Source: Linderina pennispora (Eukaryota; Kickxellomycota; Kickxellomycetes; Kickxellales; Kickxellaceae). From it: a DNA stretch of 64,000 nucleotides. Location: NCBI RefSeq assembly GCF_002104995.1, contig NW_024468255.1, positions 372,001-436,000 on the forward strand. Direction: 5' to 3'. The notes below the pieces were generated by a model. It saw only the letters and a list, made by a program, of their open reading frames with translations. It did not search any database and was not told the DNA's origin. This document shows, piece after piece, positions 30,133 to 41,373 of the stretch; the stretch's first letter is position 1; each line of letters opens with the position of its first letter. A program made the position numbers and the translations under genes.

Positions 30133-30758
30133 TGCAGTTCATCTATATGGAATCTTAATTTCAGTACCTCTCATCTGACCTTGCTACTGCATATATCTGC
30201 AATTCCCAGAGATGTCTGCTGACCGTGTCTTGCAGAAGTTACCTGCAGTGCTTAGTCCCGGTATATGAAGCTATTGTTCCCCTCTGCTGGTTCCCTCATT
30301 TGCTCGTGGCCCACGTTGCTGAATGCCATCCAGGCAATTCCACAGATGTTTGTGGCTAGAGGGATGTTGGCCGTTAAGCCGAGCTTGCTTACCGGAATAC
30401 AGCCCTGCGGAATGCCAGACTCCATATTGCGCTGTGACTGGCCGAAAAGTAACACAAAATCTCGGGACCACGGATGGAGATCCTAATTGATATTTGCAAA
30501 AGTCACAAAGTTTGTCCGGAGCAGCCAATTGGGGAAGATCGGTGCAGATTGGCGCAGGCTTTCCTGGCAGCGAACGGGGCAGAGGGAGTGAGGCACTGAG
30601 GAACTGTTGTGGCCCTCTCCCCCCAAATGTGTCTGCAGCAAAAAAAAAAGCGTCGTGACAACCAACTGCTTCTTTTGTTCTTTTTTTGCTGGGCATCCTT
30701 AGCATTGAGCGTAGACGCCTCCCCAAACACGGCACTGCTGCAGCTTCACATGGGGGCA
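30133..30758. other. Intergenic, hydrolase 3' end to desaturase promoter
   Basis: About 630 bases with no supported gene. An A-run near 30643 and pyrimidine tracts lie in the right half; presumably desaturase promoter. Confidence 0.5.
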
Positions 30759-30764
30759 TATAAA
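30759..30764 (+). promoter_or_regulatory. TATA box of the desaturase gene
   Basis: TATAAA in CATATAAACAGG, about 86 bases before the desaturase ATG at 30850. Confidence 0.5.
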
Positions 30765-30849
30765 CAGGCAGAGGTGTCGCCCGGCTCTCCACTGCTCTCC
30801 TTCACTTCATTTCGTTACTCTAGAGGTATCTCGGTTTTTCCTATACACC

Positions 30850-32161
30850 ATGGGCGGCAAGCAGACCATCGTTGACCCGGAGAAGGACTTTGAGCCTCCC
30901 AATTTCACCATCAAGGAGCTGCGTGACTGTGTGCCGAAGCATTGCTTCGAGCGTGACACCATGCGGTCGTTCAGCTATGTGGCGTATGATATTCTGGGAG
31001 TCATTGCGCTGGCCACATGCGCGACGTACATCCACCAGCTGCCGCTGTTCCTGCGCGCTCCGGCATGGATTGCGTACTGGATCGCACAGGGCGTGGTGTG
31101 CACCGGGCTGTGGGTTATCGCCCACGAGTGGTAAGTGGAAAATTTTTCTTATCTGCTAGATGCTGGGACTGGGTTCTGAATCGCCGGCGATCGCCCCACG
31201 GGGCTCTGTTGGGATTTTTTTAAAGCCACTATGAAACCGATTGCGTGGTGGTTTTCAGTTTGCTACTGGTGACTAAAACGGTTATTTCCGTAGCGGCCAC
31301 GGAGCGTTCTCAGACTCCAAGGCTATCAACGACGCTACTGGGTGGGTGCTGCACTCGGCGCTGCTGGTGCCGTACTATGCGTGGAGGCATACGCACTCGC
31401 AGCATCACAAGGGCACCAACAGCATGACGCGCGATGAGGTCTTTGTGCCGCGCACCAAGTCGTACCGCGGGCTGCAGGGTAAGCCGTCGACGCCGGCCTG
31501 GAGGACCGACACGCTGTTTGAGGAGACGCCGCTGTACCACATCTACCTGTCGATTGGGCAGTCGCTTGTTGGCTGGCCCGCATATCTGTACCGCAACGCA
31601 TCGGGGCCCAAGTATGCGCGCGGCGCCTCGCACTTCAACCCGAACGCAGTGCTGTTCCGGCCTGACCAGTTCTGGCAGATCGTCATCAGCAACGTCGGCG
31701 TGCTGCTGACGGTGCTGGTGCTGACCTACTCGGCGTGGGTGTTCTCGACGGCTTCGGTGTTCTTCTACTATCTGGTGCCGTATCTGTTTGTCAACTTCTG
31801 GCTGGTCACCATCACATTCCTGCAGCACACCGACCCTGTGGTGCCGCACTACGCCGACGACTCGTGGAACTTTGTGCGCGGCGCGCTGTGCACTGTCGAC
31901 CGCGACTACGGATGGGTGCTCAACACCATGCTGCACCACATCCAGGACACCCATGTTGCCCACCACGTGTTCTCGCAGATGCCGCACTACCACGCTGAGG
32001 AGGCCACCCGCCACCTCAAGAAGAAGCTGGGAAAGTACTATTACTACGACCGCACCAACTTCCTCTATGCGCTGTACCACAACCTGCGCCACTGCCAGTT
32101 CGTCGAGGACTCGGGCTCCGTGCTGTTCTTCCGCAACACATCGACCCCGGCCGCCAACTAG
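30850..32161 (+). CDS. Delta-12-type membrane fatty-acid desaturase
   Basis: Two exons, 30850-31130 and 31294-32161, give 382 aa. The 163-nt intron splits the first histidine box; joining GAGTG to CGGCCAC restores HECGH at residues 92-96. The second box is HTHSQHH and the third HVAHH in DTHVAHHVFSQMPHYHAEEA. The N-terminal EPPNFTIKELRDCVPKHCFE and the LQHTDPVVPHYADDSWNFVR segment match fungal oleate (delta-12) desaturases, which make linoleate in the ER. Hydrophobic spans lie near residues 45-85, 215-255 and before the third box. A delta-15 or bifunctional enzyme cannot be excluded from sequence alone. Converges with TAF11; stops are 25 bases apart. Confidence 0.93.
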
Positions 32162-32186
32162 GTCCATTTCTTTCTTTAGTTACACA

Positions 32187-32867
32187 TTAAAACAGTCGCT
32201 TAGTGAATCCCGAGCTATTGGCCGCCATGCCTGTCTCCTTCTTGTGCTGCCGGTACGCCTCGCGCAGATGCGCCGGCGTCAGTGGCCCAGAGTCGCCGCG
32301 CTCCTGCTGAACCGCCACTGCGCGCTCGACGATCTCGCCGACGAACACCTTGGAGAACCCGGCAATGACAAACGACAGAGTTGGCGAGATCTGCTGCCCC
32401 AGCACGCTGCTGGCCAGCCGCCGAACCGCGCCCTTGCTGAGCGCCGTCCGTCTGTACACGCCATACCGCTGCTGCTGCTCCGCCGACAGCTGGTCCCACA
32501 GCTCCTTGACCTCCTCCTTGCTCTGCTTGACCAATGTGACCTCGTCGTCCCCTAGCATCTCCTCCTCGTCGTCATCTGCCTCCGTGTCCTCGTCGTCTGG
32601 AATGCCAGTGCGCTTTTTCAGCTTCTCCGTTATCGCTGCTGTGTCGGGCGCTGTGGGCTTGGGCTTTATTGGCGTTGCTGTGCCGGAGCGTGCTATGGTG
32701 GGCTTGCGGCCCGAGAGCGTGGTGCCGCCGCGCTTCCGCTTTTGACGCAAAAGTGCGGCCGGTGTCAGGAGTGTACGGGCACGCTTTTTGCCCGGCTGGC
32801 CGGGTGTTGCTGGGTGCGGTGTGGAGCCTCCTGATGTGGGTGTGCTGGATGTCAGGTCGTTTGGCAT
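32187..32867 (-). CDS. TAF11: TFIID subunit TAF11
   Basis: 226 aa. The first 105 residues are disordered: Pro/Thr/Gly-rich, then a basic KKRARTLLTP...RQKRKRGG stretch that could be a nuclear signal, then an acidic run (DDEDTEADDDEEEMLGDDE). The C-terminal half is the TAF11 histone fold: LSAEQQQRYGVYRRTALSKG, AVRRLASSVLGQQISPTLSF, VIAGFSKVFVGEIVERAVAV and PLTPAHLREAYRQHKKE. TAF11 pairs with TAF13 in TFIID and contacts TBP/TFIIA. Intronless. Confidence 0.93.
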   Translation of the reverse strand: MPNDLTSSTPTSGGSTPHPATPGQPGKKRARTLLTPAALLRQKRKRGGTTLSGRKPTIARSGTATPIKPKPTAPDTAAITEKLKKRTGIPDDEDTEADDDEEEMLGDDEVTLVKQSKEEVKELWDQLSAEQQQRYGVYRRTALSKGAVRRLASSVLGQQISPTLSFVIAGFSKVFVGEIVERAVAVQQERGDSGPLTPAHLREAYRQHKKETGMAANSSGFTKRLF

Positions 32868-33347
32868 GGCGAAAGGGGCTGAGTTGTGTGTTGGATTTAT
32901 GCCAATATTTTTGGCTGGTTTGAAACAAGCGTGCGGCTAGTGATATGCCGTGATTTTGGGGCATATATACAGCTTTGCATTTTACTCGTGCTTTTCAACT
33001 ACCACCTTCCATGAAGTCTCAGATCTAAACTGCTCAGCGCCCGCCATTATTCCCAGCCCCGTGCCCGAAAAAGAAGCCTCAGGACTTGCTCGACTTAGGC
33101 TCAATGGCAGGGGTTGCTGCAAATATATGCATGTGCCGCCTTGGACGATTGAACAGTAGAGCAGCGCTTCAGGTGTTTGGGCAACAGGCTCGTAGATCTG
33201 TACATGGCCAGCAGCATTGTGACGTCGGCACACCCTGCTGTTGGGCCAGGGGAGGTGTTGAAGAGAACACAGAGATGGGCATGGAAAAAAGACAAGGCCA
33301 CATTCTCTTCCTCTATTTTTTCATCAACTCTATATACTCTACCTCTC
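32868..33347. other. Intergenic between TAF11 and a small ORF
   Basis: 480 bases holding the TAF11 promoter. No supported gene. A TATATA motif lies at about 33331-33336, 17 bases before the small ORF's ATG. Confidence 0.4.
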
Positions 33348-33470
33348 ATGAACGCCGACCAGCTTCCCGTCGCAGCTCGCCAGAAGACTATCATCAAGGG
33401 GTGCCCCAAGACCCAGACTGCAACTGACAACACCAGCGGCATGTACTCGTCGCTGGTGTGGGCGTTCTAA
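33348..33470 (+). CDS. Small ORF, 40 aa, unknown
   Basis: ATG at 33348 after a pyrimidine-rich leader (CTCTTCCTCTATTTTTTC). Encodes a 40-residue hydrophilic peptide beginning MNADQLPVAARQKTIIKG and ending SGMYSSLVWAF. It follows local G/C-ending codon preference. No signal peptide, membrane span or known family. It could be a genuine short gene, the first exon of something unspliced here, or chance. The TATA-like motif just upstream is too close to the ATG to serve a normal start site. Confidence 0.35.
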   Translation: MNADQLPVAARQKTIIKGCPKTQTATDNTSGMYSSLVWAF

Positions 33471-33666
33471 GCGAATACAGCTTTCTTATACAGGTGCTAG
33501 CCTGTGCATTTTAAATGTAGTTGATTTGTACCATAAAAAATGTTGCCAAAAGTATCTCAGCCATGCCAGGCTCCATCGCACACACTATCTTGCCACCGCC
33601 ACTCCAGCGGCATTCCACAAAACGTCCCATGAAATGCCTCATTAAAGCCTACAGTGGGGGGTTTTA

Positions 33667-35183
33667 TTACCGGCGCATGCGCATCCTGCGCTCACGCTCC
33701 CTCTCCTCGGCGGCCAGACGCTCCTCTTCGCGCTTGTCCTCGAGCTTGCCAATCTTGGCGCTCCGCCGCTCCTCGCTCATCTGCTGCATGGCTGAGCTCT
33801 CCATATTGTAATCATCGTCGTCGTCTACATCACGGTAGCGCACACCAAACATCTCGCGGATCGCCCCCACGCGATACCGGCTCTCGTCCTCGTCGTCCAC
33901 CACAAAATCATCCAGTGAATCATACTCGCTCTCGTCCTCATAGTCATCCTGCCGCCCACGGCCACAGGGCGCCCGTCGTTGGCCCATCTGTCGTCGGTCA
34001 GCGGGTCGCCGCACGCCGCCGGGCACTGGCCGCCGGGCCTCTGCGTGACGCGCATGCTCGCGCGCCGCACCGGCGCTGCGCGGTGGGTCATTGCGGCGAA
34101 TGCCAGAGGCGCTGGCTGGCCGAGATGCCGGCCGGCCGCCGATTCCCCGATCTCTCGCACTGTCGCGGACGCCAGGCCGGGCACTGGGTGCATCCCTAAG
34201 CGACTTTGACCGCACACCGAACCGATCGATTTCGCGCTCTGGCGGCCTGCGCACGCGCTCCGGCGGCGGCGAGGCCTTCCTTTTTCCCGCCTTTGCCCGG
34301 GCTGCCTCGGCCGGTAAGCACCGGTCGCCCGCTGCCGGCCGGCTCCTTGGTACCGGCGATACGCGCTGCCGACCAGCTGCCGCCGTTTTGTTTTCCCTGG
34401 CGCTTGGCCGTGTCATGGGCTCTTTGCGCGATGGCTCTGTAGCTCTTTTCCGCTCGGCCACCGGCGACATGGTCCGTTGCCGATCTCTCGGGGCTGCCCG
34501 CACATCAGCTGAACGCATTGGCTTTGCCTGCTCCCGGCTGACAGCGCTGACAGGCTTTCCCGACGCAATCTGCATCAGCTGGTCATACGACAGGGGCTTT
34601 GCCACCGGCTTGGGTGCTGCCGGCTTGGGTGCTGCCAGTGTTCGCTGCCCGGCCGCTTCTGCACGGGGTTTCCGGGCGGCTGCATTCCGGGCCTGCTGCG
34701 CAGCCAGCTTCCGCTTTGCTTCCTCGGCTCGCTCTGCTTCAATCCGCTTCCGCCGCCGGGCCTCGCGCTCTGCCTGCTCGCGCCGCTCTGCCTGCTCACG
34801 CTCGCGCACCCGCTGCTCCAGCTCCTTGCGCTGCCGCTTTTCCCGTGCCTCGCGATCCGTGTCTCGGTTGCTGGTCGTATCTGTCCGCTGCCGCTTGCGC
34901 TGCAGTGTCATTTGCTGCTGCATGTCAACTGTATTTTGCTCTGCCAAGCGCAGCAGCCGTTCAAACTACAAAAAAGGTTAAATGCGTGAACTTTAGCGGA
35001 AATGATTGGCAGCATGCTGTATGAAATAAGAACACAAGGGCTTGAAAGAAGAGTAGGGCTGGTTGTTGACGTGGACCCACGTATAAATGTGCTTTGGTCA
35101 TTCCATTGCATTTTGCTGGCACCAAGCACCAGCGTGCCCCTACACCACCATGGACGGGCCCATGTCCTTACCTCTGCGCCCAT
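33667..35183 (-). CDS. SPT2: SPT2 chromatin protein
   Basis: Two exons: 35183-35172 (only MGAE) and 34965-33667, giving 436 aa. The first ATG inside exon 2's frame is absent until MQQQ, and the upstream FERLLRLAEQNTVDMQQQ is preserved only with the 206-nt intron (CAGAG|GTAAGG ... TTTTTGTAG|TTTGAA). The protein is very basic and Arg/Lys/Glu-rich in residues 20-100 (a likely coiled coil), then disordered. The conserved SPT2 C-terminal region has EYDSLDDFVVDDEDESRYRV, IREMFGVRYRDVDDD and a final RREEER-type helix ending RRMRMRR. Spt2 is an H3-H4-binding chaperone that acts during transcription and also binds cruciform DNA. Divergent from the RabGAP gene at 35450. Confidence 0.88.
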
Positions 35184-35449
35184 TTTGAAAGTAGAACGTC
35201 GTGTTTTTGCAAGGAAGAAAAAGTGTACAAGCGCAAAATAGTAGAAAATTAAACTGGGTGACAGAGAAAGTGAAGGAGAGGCAATGCAACTGGTGGTTTT
35301 GGCTCCGTGGACACTTTGGCCACCGTTTTTTTTAACGCCGTCTGGCATCTGGTGGCCACAAAATTTTTGGACCAGTTTGGGCGATTTTTTTCTTCTTCCT
35401 CAACTCAAAAAGGTTGTCTAATTCGTCCACCTTCTAACCCCCCAAAGAC

Positions 35450-36691
35450 ATGAAAACTCACGGCCGGTTGCGGCAGCGCAAGAAGAGCCAGCGGATAGCG
35501 AGTAGCGCTGGGCAGTCATCGGACGACGTTGGCCGGCGGCTGTCCAAGGCCAAGCGCATATCCATGGCCATTAGCAGTCTGGACCTGGCCACGCTAAAGG
35601 ACCTGGCGCGTACCGGCAACGGCCTGCAGACTCTGCGGTTGCGGCGGCGGGCATGGCCGCTATTGCTGAATTTTCGGTCTCTGACCGACACCGGCGACAA
35701 GCAGAATGCACACCCTGACGAGGGCCAGGTTGACCTGGATCTGCGGCGAACCAGCCTGCCCGAGTCCTCGGAGCTGCGGCGCGACCCCAAAACAACCAAG
35801 CGGCGGCAGCACCAGCTGGGCACGGTAGTGCGCAATGTCCTGCGCAGTTACCCCTGGCTTAGCTACTACCAGGGATACCACGAGCTGGCTCTAACCTATC
35901 TGCTGGTGTTTGGCAGTGAGCAGGCGGCTGCCGAGGCGGCGAAAATGACTGCCCTGTTTTTTGTGCGCGATGCCATGGGCAGCAATCTCGACCATGTCCT
36001 GCAGCAATTACAGCTCCTATACGTGCTTCTGCAGCAGACATGCCCTAAAGTCCACCGGGTGCTGACGGAGCTCGATGTGCCGCCGTTTTTCGCCATCAGC
36101 TGGGTACTGACGTGGTTTGCGCATGACGTAGCATCTTTCGACGACATTTGCCGGATCTTCGATTTCCTGATTGTCAGCCCGACCATGCAGGTCGTGTATA
36201 TGGCCGCAGCCGTGATTGCCTGCCGCCAGGACGACATTCTTGCGTGCGAGCGCGATTTCGCCATCCTCCACACTATGCTGACCAAACTGCCGGCCGAGGT
36301 CACCAAGTGGGACGACGTCATCGCCGATTCATACAACCTGGAGCTCAACTACCCGCCGCTGAAGCTGCAGCACCTGGGCAACTGCCATTTGCCGAAGCTC
36401 TCCGATGTCAACACCTATGAGGCTACGTGGAAGCGTCTGGATCCTGTGCGCCCGGTGATGTTTACCTCCCTGGTACCCGCCACAAATGCACATCCGCTGG
36501 CACCGAAGGTAAAGGCGGAAGGGAAGGAAAATCGCATGGCCCAGGTCATTGAGCTCACTAATACTGCACATAAGGCGCGCGAGCTGGCCATGCAGCACAA
36601 GTGGCCGCTGCTGGTGGCCACTGTTGCCTCAACTACGCTGCTCATGTACATGTGGGTCATGATGCAACATCTGAACATAGGAAGTACATAG
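35450..36691 (+). CDS. GYP8: TBC1D20/Gyp8-like Rab GTPase-activating protein
   Basis: 413 aa, intronless. The TBC domain covers about residues 60-300. It opens with LRLRRRAWPLLLNF; the arginine-finger region is VDLDLRRTS and the glutamine-finger motif YYQGYHELALTYLLVFG. AISWVLTWFAHDVASFDDIC and RIFDFLIVSPTMQVVYMAAA follow. The C-terminus has one hydrophobic span (WPLLVATVASTTLLMYMWVM), a tail anchor. This is the TBC1D20/Gyp8 layout; those proteins sit in the ER membrane and act on Rab1/Ypt1-type GTPases. The basic N-terminus (GRLRQRKKSQR) is unassigned. Confidence 0.88.
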   Translation: MKTHGRLRQRKKSQRIASSAGQSSDDVGRRLSKAKRISMAISSLDLATLKDLARTGNGLQTLRLRRRAWPLLLNFRSLTDTGDKQNAHPDEGQVDLDLRRTSLPESSELRRDPKTTKRRQHQLGTVVRNVLRSYPWLSYYQGYHELALTYLLVFGSEQAAAEAAKMTALFFVRDAMGSNLDHVLQQLQLLYVLLQQTCPKVHRVLTELDVPPFFAISWVLTWFAHDVASFDDICRIFDFLIVSPTMQVVYMAAAVIACRQDDILACERDFAILHTMLTKLPAEVTKWDDVIADSYNLELNYPPLKLQHLGNCHLPKLSDVNTYEATWKRLDPVRPVMFTSLVPATNAHPLAPKVKAEGKENRMAQVIELTNTAHKARELAMQHKWPLLVATVASTTLLMYMWVMMQHLNIGST

Positions 36692-36887
36692 GCATGCACT
36701 TATAGAGTTTCCTAAGTTAGTCATCATAAATGCCATACAGATTGTTACATAACTAACCGCAGTACGTTATATGTGACTTCTTGATGTATAACTATAAATG
36801 TAGCGAGATGAATTATGTGCTAGATATGCAATTACTTTCCATATCTATGAGATGTACAAAAATCCAATTTCACACTACACTTGGATA

Positions 36888-39800
36888 CTAGCATTTATTT
36901 ATAGTACTAAGAAGAGTATGCACAATAGCGTCTTTTTCTCTTGCTCGTTCCTGGAATGGGTCAAACCACATCCCACCAGCAGATATGTCAGCAGTACCTT
37001 TGAAACGAATATCGCTGAGAGTCGGGTTCCAAAACAGGTTGGTGTAGATGCCTCTTGCTAATGTTCGAATATCCTCGACGTTGGGTTGATTACTGTTGAA
37101 ATTACAGACTACGTGCCGCTCAAAGCCAGGAAGGGATGCCAAAATTCCTGTCTTTAATAACCCAATAGACTGAGCCCTTCCAGTGCACCAATTTTTAGTT
37201 ACCAGCATCTCTATATCCTCAGGAGATCGTTCACAATTTTCTCCAATACCGACTGTTGCGCAGAGACACAGTAGGTAGAGTAGCGACTCCCAATCATCCA
37301 GCTCTGTCTGTTCCACATCCGTTCCCAATAGGTTGCTGATGCTCCTATAGGGGAGCACTCCAACAGTCTCTGGATTCGGCCTTTGACGCTCGCCTACATC
37401 CACTGCGCAGTCAAAATCTATCAGCAGTCCACGGGGTGGTTTGCCTTCCTCACGCACAACAAGGATGTTGTTGTTTGAGATGTCACGGTGGAGGATGTTG
37501 CACCGCCGCAGAACCTCGGTGTGGCAGCGCATCGCATCGCCTAGCACAACAATAAGCTCGTGGACAGAATCGACGGTTTCCAGCGGTTCGCCGATCGGTG
37601 ACATAACCAGACGCTTGTGGACGCGGAACGGTATTGCTGTGTTGTCTGGCTTGCGCAGCGAGTAAAGCGGGCCCAGTGCATTTCTCGTGTTGTCCTCAAA
37701 TCGGCCCCCGTCAGTATCTATCGAGACACGACCACCGGCTTCGAGCTTTGGGTAGACCAGGTCCTCGACATCTGAGTTCGCAAGCTCCCCCTTGATTCTG
37801 CGCATAAACATCACCTCGTCTCGCCTATCTCTGGCAGGGTCCTCTGTGGCCTCCGGCCATGTGTCCTTCAAAGCAAACTTGGGCTTGATTTCGTCGCCAG
37901 AAGGCCTCTCGTCTGTCACCAAAAAGCACCTCGTGTGCCGACCGAAAAGGCTGTCTGCTCCTAGTAGCACCTTGTCAAAGTAGTACATTTTTGTGGCTGC
38001 AGAACACGATGACTCGTCTGCTGTGTCAGGACACTCGATGGTCCCGTAGTTGTTATCCTTGTCCCAGTGGACTGTCGTGTCGAACCCCAACTGGTCCTCA
38101 TCGCAGAGAGACCAGTAAACTAGCAGCTCGATGAATTGTTGGCGACCAAATGCAATGGACATGTCAAGAGCGCTGGATGAGAAGACCACATCGTTGGAAA
38201 ATAGACACACCCGCACCTCATTGTCGCAGACGGTCAAGCCAAAAACAAAGCGCCGGTCAAACTGAACCTTATAGATGCTGCGTGTGCTCTGCATCAGCTG
38301 CGCATATGCCTTGTCGATGATGCGCCGAGTTTTGCCTGGTCGTGCCTCGATGACAGCAAATGCATCAGCACAGCAGAAGCTGTTGAGCGGCTCGATACTG
38401 CTGCCTCTGTGTTGTGTAGTGATGCCTGCTTCGATGGTTGGAGAGCTGCCTGTATTGCTGGGATGGCACTCTTGATTCATGCATGGTAGAAGACGGCGAT
38501 ATGTGGGATGCTCCCCAAGCGCGTCTGCATCTAGTGCGCTAATGAAACTGTCGATCTCCTGTGCGACGAAATAAATGAATGACTGCACTGATGTATGTAT
38601 CTGTTTAGCATCGTCCGTATCGTCACCACAGGTACTGTCTGGTGGTGTAGATGGTGCTCCAATAGGCTGATGCTGTATCGACTCGGGTGTAATCCACTCC
38701 TGAAACCCTGCAAATGCATTGGTCGTGGCTGCACTGCGCTCATCCTTGCTCATAGCAGATGTTGTGCCGGAGAGCAGCAGCTGTCGATAGTTGTTGTTTT
38801 GCATGGGCGCTTCCAAAGCCGACTGGGTTTTGCTAGTGTCAGCTATTGCGTATGTGCTAGCTGTGTTGAGCCGATGCTCCAGCTCAGCTGAGATGTGCTT
38901 GGAAATGTTGCTGGCAAGCACTCTCCCGGCAGCACTCTGCGGTTTTGCGATGTCGAGCACTGCATCTGCATCTCTAATGAGCCGCGTCTTGGCCCACATG
39001 TCTGCCTCAGTATCTGTCTCGTCATCGTCATCACTACACCACCTGCTATCGAGTGAGGATTCTGCTGTATATGATGCCATACTCGGTGCTGAGGATACTG
39101 TGAAACTGGAAGACTCGTTCAACCTGGCAGCGGTCCCAATCTCGCTGGACTCTGGAGACCACTCTACATTGTTCTGTAAATGTTAGCTGATCATCGTATA
39201 GTAAACAGCTATGTACTTGCAAAGACGATAGCCATGTGCTTACCTTTTGGTTGGCTTGAGGTGGGTGAGTTAATTGGCGACAGCAATTTATTGCCTGAGC
39301 TTGAAACTTGTGCATGAGCACTCTGTCTAGTGCGAATTCTGGGCTGCATGCCAGGGCCTTTAGTTTTGGCTGCTAAATGCTTCTTTTTGCGCGACTGGCT
39401 GCTAGTCTTTTTGGTAGATGATCGGGGACTAGGTATTGAAGACTCGCCTACACTTCCATATACAGATCGATTACTATCCACCACTACCATTTCCCTTCCT
39501 ACTAGTGATGCACACCATATCCTTACCTTCACTTGAAATTGTTGCCTGCGCTATTTTTGCTGGCGATGGCCTGTTGTTCTTCACCAGATCCTTGTCTGTC
39601 TGACGCATCTTGACACCAGAGCTTACCAGCTGATCAGTCGTTGGAGCAGCGGGCTGAGCTCCTGTTGCTAATGGTATGACTACGATGGAAAACAAATGGC
39701 AGTTCATTTTAATGGAGTGTTCTCGATGCTATCAAATCTACCACAAGCATAGACTTACCTCCAGTTGAAATCTGAATCTGCTCAGGGCTTGCCAGCGATG

Positions 39801-40837
39801 GCATGTCGATAGGGTGTGAGAGTAGTGCCTGAATACTCTGATTGGTGTGGGCGCTTGCTCGTCTGTCCGCAACCCTTTTTCTTGTGGCCTGGCGCTTCTT
39901 TGCGCGCATTTGGCTGACGTCCTTCCGGGAAACAATCCGAGTACGCAACACCAGCGATTCACCTATTGCGTTTTATACTGTGTGATTAGTATCTAAAAAG
40001 CAAGTGCACATGCCATGCTAGTGACAACAATGTCTTACCATCCATATCGCTTGAAGTGTGTGCCTTTTTAGGAGGCGATGGTCCTTCATCAGATGAATCC
40101 TCATCATTGGCAATCTTTCTCTTGGTGATGGAGCATTCTGCCTTGGAAGTCACTTCAGTAGCAGACTGAACTCTTGCTGCTGACAGTACGACTACAGTGA
40201 CAAATAAATAGCAGCTCACTTTAGTATGATGTTCTTGGTATAGGTACAACTACGACTAGCATACACTTACCTCCAGTTGAAGTCTGAGCCTGCTCTGCGC
40301 TTGTCTGTGACAGAATGTCGATAGGATGCACCAGTAGTGCCTGAATATTCTGCTTGTTGCGAGCGCTTACTCGTCTGCCCACAGTCTTGTTTCTTGTGGC
40401 CTGGCGCTTCTTTGCGCGTAAATGGCTGTCAGTTTTGCGGGCAATAATCTGGGTATGCAACACCAACGAGTCATCTACAATGTCATGTATCGTGTGGTTA
40501 GTGTCTGAGGGGTCAGTACACCTACTGCTCCAACAATGCGAATGTCCTACATACCTTCCGCGTCACCATATGTGCGTGTCTTTTTGGCAGGCGACGATCC
40601 ATCATCATCGAGCGAACTGTCATCATCTGTGAACTTTCTCTTGGTGCTGGGGTTGAGCGCTTTGCTGGTGTCACTCACACGAGAAATGCACACCCTCTTG
40701 GGTGGGTATATTTGCAGGTCGATGCCTGGCTGGTCGGGGTCCGAAAGCGGCCGCTTGGTGCCGATGCAGACTATGGAGCCACAGGTGTGCCCCTCGAGTA
40801 CCTGCTGTTGCTGTGCGGGAATTTGCTTGCTGCTCAT
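36888..40837 (-). CDS. FunK1-type fungal protein kinase with amplified N-terminal exons
   Basis: Seven exons (40837-40555, 40474-40271, 40191-40039, 39962-39759, 39679-39527, 39447-39244, 39163-36888) give 1158 aa. All six introns are phase 1 and 76-80 nt. Residues 1-400 are disordered, basic and Ser/Lys-rich, with repeated RAKKRQATR-type patches (nuclear-signal-like). Residues about 600-780 are the conserved FunK1 N-terminal region (DAFAVIEARPGKTRR, DRRFVFGLTVCDNEVRVCLF). The kinase has RCNILHRDISNNNILVV (HRD 959-961) and LLIDFDCAVDV, with DFD (983-985) in place of DFG. FunK1 kinases are a fungal-specific family of unclear substrate. It shares a nearly identical central stretch with the tandem gene at 41374-43855. 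No signal peptide. Confidence 0.83.
39244..40474 (-). repeat. Tandem exon cassettes inside the FunK1-type gene
   Basis: Exons 2, 4 and 6 are each exactly 204 nt and exons 3 and 5 each exactly 153 nt, all phase 1-1. Exons 2 and 4 encode clearly related peptides (RAKKRQATRNKTVGRRVSAR versus RAKKRQATRKRVADRRASAH; ALLVHPIDIL versus ALLSHPIDMP). Exon 6 is a diverged third copy. The end of exon 1 (STKRKFTDDDSS) matches exon 3 (ITKRKIANDEDSS). Confidence 0.8.
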
Positions 40838-41373
40838 TACAAATGAAGTAATTAGAGAAAATGCAGAAAATGTAAAGCTGGGAGGTCAAATAAGCGAGAT
40901 CAAGAGGCCGTCAACAGTCTACACTTCAACTAAGCTCTTTGAGCAGGTGTGTCTACCAGTGTGGTCTTTGCTTTGGTGCTATGCCATTGTTGTCATTAAG
41001 ATCAAGCTGTTTATACTGCTTGAGCAAATCGAATCTGATTCAGCCAGGCATCTGTCATCCGAAATGTGGCTGATGATGAGGAATGCTGTACTATTACTAG
41101 CGAGACATTGGCTGCAGTCGACAAACTTGAGCTACGCATACTCTCTCCAACAATAGTCATTGCTCTTGACACTCAAGTCAGCAAAGGTTAAGCTAACCAG
41201 GTGAGCGAGCCACCTCTCGGCATTGAGGTATTGTGTACCATCAATGTGATATATACTACTGTAAGCTGCGATAATAGCACATGCTTTAACTATACTCTAG
41301 TCCTCAGTACCTGAGTTTCAATGTGGTGTGAAAGATAATAAACATGCAATTTAATAGAAAATGATTGAAAAAC
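40838..41373. other. Gap between the two FunK1-type genes
   Basis: 536 bases with no supported gene; holds the promoter of the downstream (left) kinase and the 3' flank of the upstream one. Confidence 0.45.

Noticed and set aside
31310-32167. Minus-strand frame of 285 codons opposite the desaturase
   Set aside because: Antisense shadow; the desaturase histidine boxes lie on the plus strand.
36888-39122. FunK1 gene as a single 744-codon frame beginning at a TTG
   Set aside because: No ATG at that point; six upstream phase-1 exons connect without frame breaks.
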